Shown here piece after piece: positions 24,218 to 35,520 of a stretch of DNA of 64,000 nucleotides. The position numbers were made by a program, and so were the translations under genes. The stretch spans positions 558,001 to 622,000 of the forward strand of contig JANFOG010000001.1 of NCBI GenBank assembly GCA_024336345.1. Direction: 5' to 3'. Every line of letters begins with the position of its first letter. Position 1 is the first letter of the stretch. This stretch comes from Mariannaea sp. PMI_226 (lineage: Eukaryota; Ascomycota; Sordariomycetes; Hypocreales; Nectriaceae). The notes under the pieces were generated by a model. That model saw only the letters and a program-made list of their open reading frames with translations. It was not told the DNA's origin and ran no database searches.

Positions 24218-24572
24218 CTAAAGACCTTTCTCGATGTGGCGAGTTACATATCCGAGATCACCAAGCCTCTCTCTGAACACATCCACCACTCGGGGGCGTG
24301 CCGATGGATTATCGTTTCGAAGCCACATGTATGTTGCTACCATCATATTTTTGTGACCTGGTTCCAAACTCATTGGAATGAACCAAGTGATAGAGTCTTC
24401 CCCGCTTGATGTCACCGAGCATCACGCAACAGGAGCACGCTTGCCAGAGTAGAAAGCGTGTCTCAGAGAAATACGACCTTGCGGACATCGGCCATCTGTT
24501 GCTAACCCCGAGCTTAACGAATACGACATATGGTCTAATTAATGAGATCTTTTGGACGTGATATACCCCCAA
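24218..24572 (-). pseudogene. Possible decayed coding segment, unrecognised
   Basis: On the minus strand two overlapping frames look coding-like in turn. One (24572-24309) contains LGDIKRGRLYHLVHSNEF. The other (24412-24218) contains VATYMWLRNDNPSARPRVVD and FRERLGDLGYVTRHI before a stop. The shift between frames suggests a frameshifted remnant of a gene. I do not recognise the family and the coding signal is weak. Confidence 0.22.
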
Positions 24573-25929
24573 CTATGATCCTGTGAGTAGGCGTAGCTTG
24601 GTAATAGCAACCAAATGACTGTTCTTGCAACGCAGGTTAAGAGCAGCTAGCTCGCGACTCGCCAGAGATAGCAGTCTAGGATGAAGCGGACCTGTTTCAC
24701 CTTTCCTGATCGCAGGACAAACTGCGGCAAAGTTTTGCTGAGCTGAATGTAAACCACAGAAAACTCTCCTGAACCCTGACGATGCTGCACAAATTACCCA
24801 AGCAAAGGTATCCAGCTGCCATACTTCATTCTTAAACTCTACACCTTGGCAGTTGCTTCAAGCTTAGCTACTGCTGCAGAATGGAATTTCAGGAATAGTT
24901 CTTGAAATCTCAGTGCATCAGAAGCAACGTTGAACGAAACTACGTATTCACATGGGCGCAAAACTAGATCACACACAGCTTGGACGTCTACAAACTGTGA
25001 CGGTATCCTAGGGACCTAGACCATATCCCTGGGGTGGACTAAGCTCTTTCGAAGGCACGAGCCTAATGTGATGGCAGTCAAGCACTATCAATCTTAGTGG
25101 TGTGGACTTTAAATGGCCGATGTGCGTGTTGGTGGTGGGCTCTTTGCCGACCTCATGATACATCAAATTGCTCTAGCCAATGAGGTTTGGTCAATAAGCA
25201 CCTTCACGCCCGTAGATGCATCCTGGCAGACAGGGAGGTTACACCGGCCACATTTCTGCTCGCTCATCTTGACGACTCGGAAAGCTTACATCCAAAACAG
25301 GTTTTGATATGGACACCACCCAACTTCACCTTCAACATGACCCAGGTGTGGAGCGAGCGGCAATGCAGGTAGCTATGACTTGCATTGCTCCTCAGGATGT
25401 CGAGAAGCGGTCACAAGGCCGTGACAAACAATAAAAAGAGACCCTTTCCAGAAATGATCCAAGGACAGAGCAGTTAGAGTCAATAGTGGCAGGGCTGAAG
25501 CTTCGTTTAGTCTTAACTAGCCGATTCACATGGACTGGGAACTCCTTACAGAGTCCTGAGTGGACAGTTGGCTCTAATTAACTGAAGCTGGAAGCAAAAG
25601 ACTCCTCCAAGGATTGTATAATAAAGCGACTAACTAGCAGAGAACACACTTACATTTCTTGCAGTGAGAGGTAAAACTCGTTGTAGCAACTCCGGATGGA
25701 ATCGACATCATTTCTCACGTAAATAGATGAAAAGAAAAACGTATTCTTGCCACTCCTGACTGTGCCAATATCTTTTTGGTCAAGCAGAGCGGTTTGTTGC
25801 ATCATCTCAAGTTTTGAAATTAGACGAATGGCAGTCGGATCAGGCCAGAGCGTCTAACCAAGCTATGGCAGACTTGGCAAAGCCCGTCAGACTCTATTGG
25901 TCTATAGCCATTATCCATGGAATTTTCTT

Positions 25930-26130
25930 GACTCTATCCTCGGCGGACTCCCTGTTTTGGACGGATAGTAAAGGTCAGGTTTCAGCTGTGGCGGCGAAAT
26001 TCATGTCACCGAACGCGAGGATCCGGAAGAGCAGACCAATCACGACGGAAACTGCCTTAGCCGAATCCTTGGGTCCGTCATCTAGTCACGAAAACCCCTT
26101 CCCCCCTCTACGGGCCACTTCGAACCCGGC
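25930..26130 (-). pseudogene. Possible decayed coding segment with a hydrophobic helix
   Basis: The minus strand reads VIAGFEVARRGGKGFS in one frame, then after a shift KAVSVVIGLLFRILAFGDMN in another, with C- and G-ending codons as in the real genes nearby. The plus strand also has a long open frame here, so the evidence is ambiguous. The family is not recognised. Confidence 0.18.
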
Positions 26131-27389
26131 AATGACATGATACAAAAAAAATGATATGTGGTAGAGGGAGCGGCTGGGGGAGAGGAACGAAGCCACTGGT
26201 TAATGCTGACAGTCGCCGAAGAAGAGGCGAAAGCTCCTACACAGCTAGTGTTCTATCAACACACGCAGCTAGTAGGTTATTAAGTGGTACCCTTAAAGTC
26301 GTAGTGTCAGTCAATAAAGAAAGAAGGTAAATTGTACAGGCAGAACGCAGAGATAGATGACTGGGAAGGGGGCAGATGTCTGTACCACCTTCGATTATTG
26401 AATGACTGCAAGACCTAGCGAAACACCCCCCCACTGCCGATTAAAGAAGAATAGTGACATATAAAGAAGTATTGAATTGTTGCAGGCGCCGCAGCGGAAA
26501 GATATGAGCCTCGGGCACGCCGTGCCCAACTTTCCACGGCATGTTGAGGGGCGGCTATGCAGACCGGCTGCAGGAGATGGAGCTTCTTTGTCCTACCTGA
26601 TAGCGTTGTATTGACTCCCGGGCCCCGGACTTTTAGCGTGGTGCGAGATGCTCATCCCAGCTACTTACCATGTCCCGGTAATCTATACACAAAGGGACAT
26701 AGTCTCTAGCACTGGCGTGGCTTCGGGCCTGCCTGTGAGCAGGCGTTCTGGGGCCGGCTATCGATCCATGTGATGGCAAGGGCAAGCAGTATGATGCTGA
26801 ATTAGGAAACCCATGACGCTGGGTTGTCTGCTAGATCCAGGATGGCTTATGGAGTGACCCTCAGAGCATCAACGATAACTGGTGCTGAAGAGATGGCTCA
26901 CGAGGTCGTACTTAGCGCGGCGACATGCATGATATGTGCAAGGAATCTAAAGAATTATACTATGTACAAGAGAAGAAGTGGAAGAGTGAATTAGGTTATG
27001 ATGCTGATGATGATGATTATGATGAAGAAGGGTCAAGGATTATGGGAGAGTCCAGCCTGACTGTAGTCTGGCTTTTCGTCTACGCTGCATCATCCAGGCA
27101 ACGGCCCCAGGCTTGATATTTGGATCCATTGCCTTTCAAGCTTGGTGCGAGAGGAACGCGCTCCGCCCATTGCCATATTCCCTCCCCGCTTGCTTGTGGC
27201 GATGCGGTGGTGTCAATATTGGGGGCAAGTAATCCGTGCCGGCCACATCGTTGTGTACTATGGACGTATATGGACGCGGCCTCATCGTGAATCTTTCATA
27301 TCCCACCCATAGTCAGCAAACGGCTAAATTTTCTGGTGGAATTTGGGGTTGGTCGCAAAAGTGACAGACGCCACTTGAAAAAAAAAAAA

Positions 27390-27946
27390 AGTCTTCAAGT
27401 GAAATGGTCTTGTTACAGCCCCTGACTATGTGATCGGAAACGGACTTGTTGCCCAAGATGTTGGTGTTGGCGTTGGACTGGGCATAAGGGAATGCGCTGC
27501 AGTCTCACAAGCCACACCTGCAGTATCTGGAAAGGCCGGAACACCGTCGCAAAGAGGGGCTTCGGGCTCCTGGCTCTGGGCTCAAGACACTCTCTGGACA
27601 GAGCGCGCCAGAAGGCAAGCAAGCCAGCCGAACAAGGGTCGAGGATTGAGGGCTAAAGACCGGCCTACGACGCCAAGCAGAACCCCCCCTCCAGGCGAAT
27701 GTCAGGATGAGCTAGCCTGAGACTGATGTGATTGGTCCCGCGATCCAGGATGGATATCGAAGCCTGGCCCAGGCATCACAAGACTTCATAGCTGGGCTGA
27801 ACACAGAAGAAGCCCTGGTCGGGATAGGCATCACAATGATGCAATACCTGCCCCGGTTTTTCGCAGCTGGTGCGATCTATTTTCAGCAAGACTGTTACGA
27901 GGGAGAAGACTCGGAGGTTCGTGCTCCGTTCAGCATTTCTGTTTAG
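27390..27946 (+). pseudogene. Possible unrecognised or decayed gene segment
   Basis: The plus strand contains two frames with gene-like codon use. An upstream piece reads APDYVIGNGLVAQDVGVGVG. A downstream piece, after a GCTAG acceptor-like site at about 27717, reads PETDVIGPAIQDGYRSLAQA, then ALVGIGITMMQYLPRFFAAG, ending at a stop at 27946. I could not assign a start codon, a clear intron between the two, or a family. Either a gene with missed exons or a remnant fits. Confidence 0.27.
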
Positions 27947-28899
27947 GTGAGGTGAGAACAATCCCAGTCATGAAATAGTTTGGTACAAATGACATACGTA
28001 TCGGTTATTACTCTATTGGATACATCATGTGTGTCCAGTCAAGACTCAGCAGCAGAGCAGTATCCGCTAGTTGACTGTTTGAGACTTAGGATGAACGAAC
28101 CGAGGCGAATGCAGACACGGCAAGCCGACAGGTGATGGAGCGTCCCGTCGCATTTACCGACGATAGTCGTAGACCTTGACCACTCTATATTTCAATCTCA
28201 AAGCTCAAAGTAATCGCCGACAGATGCAAACTGCAGGTTTATTCTCCACGATGTCGCGAGCCGCGATAGTACTACCAGAGGATGTACATGGAGCAGTCAA
28301 GCGTGAAAGGCAAGCGGATCGAAAGGTTGCGAGAGCTGAGAGTCAGACTGCAAGGGAGGGGGTGCCGCGAAAGGATGCGCGGGGCTTGCAGTCAGTCATC
28401 AGCGAGAGTGGGTGGGCCATGGCATCAACGGCGCCGTGGAGTGCAGCGCTGATCACTAAAGCCACCCGTGGCTTCGGGTGTAGAAAAGGCAAAACCATGG
28501 GCGATGGAGCGGAATTGGGAATGGTGGCTCGAGTGGTTCGCCATGCCAGAAGTCAAAGCGACGCCGGCGAATGGTTCATCGCTCCAGCATGTCATGTCAA
28601 AAAAGGGGCGACCAGCGCCGACGCCAGCGCCGTGCAGGGCCATGGCTCCTCGCCTATCTGGTGTGGCAGACTACTGTAAAGTCCTTTGAGAGAGCTGATT
28701 CTCAAGGGAACTAATACGTAAGTTAGTGGCTGGAGAAATGCAAAAGAAGCAAACAAGGCGACAAGAGAGGTGAGGCGTGTGATGCATGGCACTTGTATGT
28801 ACAGATGAGTTACTGCACTGGAAACGAGCCCACAGGCCCGCATGACATGCATGGGAAATGTGTGTCGCCGAGGTGCTTGAAAAACCTTGCCGCTCACGT

Positions 28900-31800
28900 T
28901 TTCTTCTTATCGGCCTGACCTGACTTGACGACATGCATCCTGCTACTTACATGAGGATGTGCGCGGGCGTGTGGGTACGTGCGAGCGAGTGTGTGTGTGT
29001 GATCTGTAAATTGATAGACTACATGCACTAAAGACTAAAGTACGGTATAATCAATCGAAAATGGTTTCCGTCTGGCACCTTGTCGTGAGTTACGTGGGCG
29101 GGGACGGAACGGTTGATGGGGACGGGGACGGGGACGGGGAGAGGCGAGGGCGTCGATGCGTGATGGTGTCGTCTGGGTGTTTGGGGCGATCGTTCCCGCA
29201 CCTCCCCCCTCCCCCTCCCCTCCCCTCCCCTCCCTTCCTTCGCTTCCTCTCTGGAAGCCGTATCCATCACAAGTTTGCACCGGCTGTGGGAGCTTGGATC
29301 TGCTCCTCTTCATCTTCTTGCTCCAGATTGCTGCTTGTTAGTGTGAATCAATGCCCTGGCAGGGACATGGGTTGAACAGTCGGCGTCCAAGGACTGGGCT
29401 CCATTATACACAGTACAGCCCAAGGCATCGATCCTCGAACATGTGCGCGCACACAGACTTCTGGAGAGGAAGCATACCAAATGATGAAACAGAGGATTGT
29501 ACATTGTCCAGCATTTTCTGTTCTTGTATCTCGTGCTCCTCGGCTACCTAAGCTTCATGACTTTTACAGGATACTGGTGCAAGATGCTCATTTCTTCTAA
29601 GCATGGTTCTCTGGACAACTTGTGGCCGAGGGATTGGTTTGGTGAGCCGGGAAAGATACATGGAGTCAACCGAGAATCGAGTCGCATCACCTGGCAAGCT
29701 AGTGTTGTATAAAAGAAAATCCCGTTTCATTTTGTGCGTCTATGTGTGTGTTTGCCAGTTTGCCTAGTTTGTCTTCCATGCTGAAAGGGTTTTTCTACGT
29801 CCTTTTGGGCAGACAGAAAAAGAAGAATGACACACTCACCGGTCACTATTTTTTTTTTTTTTTTTGGTATCTAGGGTGAAGCGGTGAGGATCATAGCCAA
29901 TGGCACAGGCGTGTCCACAACGAGTTGCGCCAAACAAAAGAACGGCTGCGGCCAAGCCTTCTTGTTGCTGCTTCATTCTTCCAACTAATACTGATGACTC
30001 AAATTAGTCATTCCGGGATGGCGTTAAGCATTTGTTCTTCCCATTCAACACAACTTATCCGGAACTGGTCAGTTGGGTGAGCCTTATGTGGGAGAGTTTG
30101 GAACTGCAGGGAGCGGCTGACTCCTAAAGCCTTTAGCTAGATATCTAGGTGACTCGCTAAACAAAGATGCACACCATGATTCAATAATCAGTCTATAGAA
30201 TTATTAGTCCCTAATTAGAATTGGATTGATTGTTGAAGCGCTCCATCCGCGCGGATATCAACATCGTCAAAGTATACACAGCCAACCCCGCAACGAGGTT
30301 GATGACATGACTAAGTTACGCATTTCCCTCACTGACCATCTGATAGCGCCCTGCAGGACGACAAGTAAACGGAGTGGAGGACCATATAGAGGAATCTAGT
30401 AGTATTCATTCATTCCCAGATGCAATGAGAGTCCGGGCATGCGGGAATGACAACATGGCTTATGCAAGACTCTTTGTCACACGGGGATCCGGCAATAGCT
30501 TAGTCAAAGACTCTCAGGGATAAGAAATGCGATCCGGTGCTTGCTTGTCGTTGCTCAAAGCTCCCCGGAGTTGCCCGTATACGTAGCCAATCGATCTCGT
30601 CACTTGCCTGTCCGTTTCTGCGGGCATCTTACATCTGCCCCCCCTCCCACCCCTCCCCCAAGCAAGCAGAAAGGATGCATATAACACACTTGCTTTTTGC
30701 AACGTCGGAACACAACCCACCCATGTAACTGCACGCACTTACTTGGCTGGACATGAGGATACACAGAGAACCCTTCTTGGACAAATGGGTGGTGTAGACC
30801 AAAGACAGACCGATTCCCCCGCCACAGGAACGCAGCACGGTGCAACAGCCAGACCCGACGTCACGGATCAGGTTGGACAAGGAAGACACACTAGCCTCGG
30901 ACTCGAGAAAATTCCTAATTCGAAGAGCAACTTTCAGAGGAGGCGAAGGTAAACAAGGCGGTAAAAGAAAACGCAAGTATAGCTGACATCAAGCCCCTAA
31001 CCCAGGTCTCCTTCGCTCAAGTACTTTTGCTGAAAGAGGCAAGATCAATAGGATGGAATGAGTCAACTAGGAAAAGCCAGTACATGCATGTGTCCGCGAT
31101 GATGAATAGTGATGATATATTATGTATCTAGAAAAATTTTTTTAACAAAAAGTGATGAGCTATATTATAAGCAGAAGTAGGACATTGGTATCTTCGGATC
31201 AATCAGTTCAGTTGGAACCTAACCGCTAAAACATGCAAAACCCTTTACTTCGGTAGCACGTGAGTTGATGCTGCTGTCCTCAGATAAAATCTAGATGCGA
31301 CGTTTGGGTTATTCTGTAACGAATAAGTTGAAACGAAACCAGTCCCTCCCGTTCACCCTCCCTTTGCAGGCAGGCAGGGAGACACCCAGGCTGGTTGGCA
31401 TTGGTGATGCTGGATCTATATGTGGCTCACTCATCCTCACTCTTACATGCATGTGCTATACCTAGATGTTTCTTAGTGTGTAATCATCTCTGTGATTTCC
31501 TTGTCAAGCTTTAGCTTCACCAAAACAAAGGGCGTTGTTGCATATGCATTGGTGCAGTAAGTAACTGATGTACTCCTCGCAGACTTCGTAAGCACATACA
31601 ATAACGCTGGCTTGGTTCGGCCAATTAGATGGAACCGGCCAAATTTCATGTGTTATTCCCCGGCTAGCCGGGAACATGGGTATTGTTGCTGCTGCATGAG
31701 TTACTTTAGGATTACTATTATTTTTTATTTTATTTTATTTTATTTCAAGTCTTACTTGAATAGATGAATGAATGATAAATAGATGCCACGCGAAGGCCAG

Positions 31801-32500
31801 CCGCCCAATTAAGAGACACCAAGCAAGAAGGGCGAGAGAAGCACCGGTTGGGAACGGTAAAATAATAGACCCCTTTTTAATCCTACTTTTTTTTTCTTCA
31901 ATGGAAGACTAAGTACAGTAAATTGAATCCCACCTGGACAGCCGTTGTGATGAAAGGATTGGAGGCGCATGCTTTCCGCATTGGGCGGCTTGCTGCATCA
32001 CCGGTAGAAACGGGATGAGTGATGATGCGACAAAGAGTTTTGAATGGAGACGGTGAGGGGCGCGCCACGGCCAGCAAGAGGCTGTGGATTTTGATCCATT
32101 CATGCCGTGGTCTGTTCGGTTGAAACTGGACGTGACAGAGGGTACTGGAGTGTCTTTGTCGTCCAGATACTGCACTGTCATCGCCGTTGTACTGTCACCG
32201 AAGTCAACGGTGTGTGGTTCAATCGATACTAAGAATTACTGTAGGTATGCAAGTTTAGCATGCTATCATATCATCCTGCTCCTTCTTTATCGCCACGCGC
32301 AGCTCCTATTCGCCCTTGGCAAAAGCGTCAGCTTGTCGTTTCTTTGTTTTGAGTTGCTGTCTCGGCCTCCCTCCATACGAATCATGTATACAGATTTACA
32401 GTAACGAGGTGCCCGCGATCCATCATCAAGTTTCTTGCTGATCCTTCTGGATTGCGCTCTCCTGAGGGCTTTTATACCACCGCGTGAATAGAATATCATT
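28900..32500. other. Gene-poor region, middle part
   Basis: No gene is seen. Contains the G-rich and C-rich tracts at 29118-29234, a T17 run at about 29849-29865, and TTTTA repeats at about 31730-31746. Open frames are short and follow base skew. Confidence 0.5.
29118..29139 (+). repeat. (GGGGAC)3GGGG, G-quadruplex motif
   Basis: Four G4 runs with AC loops meet the usual quadruplex rule on the plus strand. A pyrimidine tract at 29202-29234 supplies a second, minus-strand G-rich motif about 60 bp away. Confidence 0.8.
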
Positions 32501-35500
32501 GATTTATAGCTGCCTACATATCTGACTTATGTATCAGTGTGCGCAAAGAGTAATGTGCAGTAAAAACAAAAATAAGATACTGCAATTACACCTCCTCTCC
32601 CTTCCTCATCCTCCGCCGCCTTACCATCTTATCACACACCTCTCTGGTCTCACTCCCCCATCCGAAATCACTTCTTGCACACGCCCCCTCCTTCGCTTGG
32701 CCTGCCTGTCCCAGCCCAGGTCTTTGTCTCTGCGTCTTTTGGCCTCGCAGCTCCACCCTGTGCCATGCTCTCTTTGGGTCTTGCGCCATGCTAGCCAACC
32801 ATTCTCCGTCATGCGTCTCCCATCCATCCGCGCCGCCGCCATGAACATCCACCCAGGTCCCCCTCCTTCCCCTCCATCTCCATTCAAGCATGAAGAAAGA
32901 AGATTGTGTGGGAGTCTGAGAAGAGTGTTTCTATCGACTGCTGTGCAGGAGAATGTCAGTGTGAGTAAATACCTTCCGCCGTAAAGAGAGAAAGCCGTTT
33001 AAACCCATCCAATTCACTTCCCAATCAACCCCCCCTCCTCTTCCTCCATCCCGGCGTCCAAGGCAACCTCCCTTCTCCTCATCGTCCTCCTTTGTACTAC
33101 TCCTCCACCCTAACTCACCCTTCCCTCCCCATCCATCCATCCCCTCCCCTCCCCCTCTGATCAATCGAACTGTATCCATCGTCGCGGTGCCCTCTCATCA
33201 ACCGTGATCAACCCCATCCCCATCCCCATCCGCGCCTTCCCCGCTGTCTACTGCTGCTTCCTGCCGCTGGGCGCACTAGACCCCGTTTTTGTGCCCATCC
33301 ACCCTCCATCCATCTTCAGTTCATCTATCCATTCCATCCTCATCTTCAATCAAACCACCACTCACACTCCATCGCCCATCTTCGTGCGCCTACATTTCCA
33401 GCCTCATCAGACCAGCTTGTCAACAACAGCAGCGAATACACGCGCTGCCTTTTTATCCCAGCGACGAGGATTCGCCCTCACGACGGCCGGCAGCCTCGGG
33501 TCAGAAACGCAACGGTTCTGGACCCCATTCCCTCGCTCCTGCGTTTGCGCGGGCTCTCTCATTCTCACTGCGTACTCATCACCTGCTTTTCCTTTACCTT
33601 CCCACACAATCGCGTCGTCATCGCCCAGCAATTGCTAGTACTTGGTGCCTTGCCTTTGCCTCACAATCAACCCGTTTCGTGATCATTTCTATTCACTCAT
33701 AACGATCACAGCCTGTACTCGTGCCGGAGCTTGTTGACTTAAGGTATTCGAAGCCTTGCGCAACAGACCACAAAGGCAACATCAACCCTAATACCACTAC
33801 TGTTCCCGTCCCCTTGCACGTTACGGTCTCGCCTGGGAACCCTCGTTCGACAAGCTCTCACGCTTCGGGAACCGGGCCTAGGATTAGACCTGGGTTTTGT
33901 CATCGACCAGCCTTCTCCACATTCACGCGGCCCTCGGTCGCATTACACTCGCAGCTCTTTCGCAGCAGCATCCACCCGGCCCACTCATCTATTTGCCCAC
34001 TCCATCTCAATCCCAACCCACACGCCTTGGCTGTCTCCGTCGCCTCCGTCGCGCCGCTGACGCCTCCGCTCCAACACCAGCACGCCTCTTGCCTCCGACT
34101 TGCCCTCCCCTCCCTGGCCTTATCCTGGACGCCCAGTTCTGTGTCTCCTTGCTCTGCCTTGCCTTGCTTTAGCAAAAACCTACCTGCCGGGTCCTGGTCT
34201 GGCCTGGTTGGCATCCTGGTCAGTGGCCACCACCACCACTGTACTACCGCTATCCACCCCCTCCCCCCCGTTTTTAGCTCCCTGTCTGCCAAACAAAAGC
34301 TTGGGTACTGTCAGATTCAACAGCGGCTGGACTGGGGTATAGGTCTCCCAAGCTATCTTCCATATTCTATCCTGCTTCTTCTTGTAGCGAATTCTCCACC
34401 GTTTACGACAGCCACGGACCATCACAATACGAATTACTCACACACTAACCTTTGGCACTTGGCACTTGGCGCTTGGCTCTCCTCATTGCCCACTATCCGC
34501 ATCACACTAGCAACTGCGTGTGCGATTGTCCGCTGAACCACGCTAGCTCTCGCATTTGCGCTGCAGGGCCTTGTTACTTTCAGACATTCGCAACGAGGTT
34601 TGTGCTCTTGCGCTAGGGTACCCCCGGGGCACAGCCTACTGGCCTGCTCACAACCTACAGTATACTACTGCAACATTCCCACCCCATCGCAAACCCGTCC
34701 CATCCACCATCCATCATCATCGTCCATCCATCCCATCCACCACCTCGATCCATCCATTACGACCATCAGTACCTCCCATCGCCGCCAACCGCTTGCGCAC
34801 CCGCCGCTTCCATTCTTCCAACCCTCCATCACCCAATTTTTTTTACACGCGCACACAGACACTACGCAGTCGCGCGCGCAAGCTTGTTTCGCTCTGAATC
34901 GACTTCGTCGCCGTCGTCGCACAACGCGCTTCGCGCCCACCACATTCCACTCCATCACCAAGACAAGGTAAATCTATCCAGACATCCCTCGCTGCAATTT
35001 CCCGTTCCCGTGAATTACAACCCCTCGTCCTCCCCCGCATTACCTTAATTCCTCACAGCCTTGCGCTGTACTGCGTTTCGTTCGCTGCCTTGTCCTGCCC
35101 CTCGTTTGTTTGGCAACATCCTTCCATCGGCGCCGGTCCAGCTACTGCGGCTCTTGATCGCACCTTGTCGGGTTTGCGCTTGCGCCTGCTCCTATCGTCA
35201 ATCCTGCGCCTGACCTTGGGCTATGCGACCTTGATTCAGCCTTGTCTTTTGTCGGCCGACTTCAATCTACTATTCCAGACAGCTTTTGGCTCCCCACCCA
35301 AGAAGTATCTTACAGCCCGCTCTCGTCATCCCGCACCTTGACGCGCTCCCCACCTAGCAACCAACCACATGCGCGATCGTCATTAAGGCTCCTCGTCGCA
35401 TCTCTTCCAGATCTGGGCCCCCTCCTCCAAACCAAACATCTCTGGACACGTCGCCATCGCCATTACCGTTGTCGCCGCCGCTGCTTTCATTGCCGCTGTT

Positions 35501-35520
35501 GTTGGCCTGGAAGCTCTGTC
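32500..35520 (+). promoter_or_regulatory. Pyrimidine-rich upstream/leader region of the RSC7-type gene
   Basis: For about 3 kb the plus strand is strongly rich in C and T, with CATCC repeats (near 33120-33150, 33290-33340 and 34690-34765). Stops are rare in this strand for that reason, which creates spurious open frames of up to 271 codons. The stretch looks like an extended promoter and long 5' leader, possibly with leader introns, as seen for some fungal regulators. I cannot place the transcription start. Confidence 0.45.

Larger units (their letters stand above)
23800..28900. other. Gene-poor region, left part
   Basis: No intact recognisable gene was found in about 5 kb. It holds the three weak coding-like segments listed separately (24.2-24.5, 25.9-26.15 and 27.4-27.9 kb) and otherwise short open frames. 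No tRNA-like A/B box pair or transposase motif was seen. Confidence 0.5.

Noticed and set aside
26090..26130. GGTTCGAA on the minus strand, resembling a tRNA B box
   Set aside because: No A box upstream and no acceptor stem; better explained by the coding-like segment described.
33721..34536. 271-codon open frame
   Set aside because: It lies in the pyrimidine-rich strand where stop codons are rare, starts with GTG, has no domain, and is Pro/Ser/His/Leu-rich as the base skew predicts.
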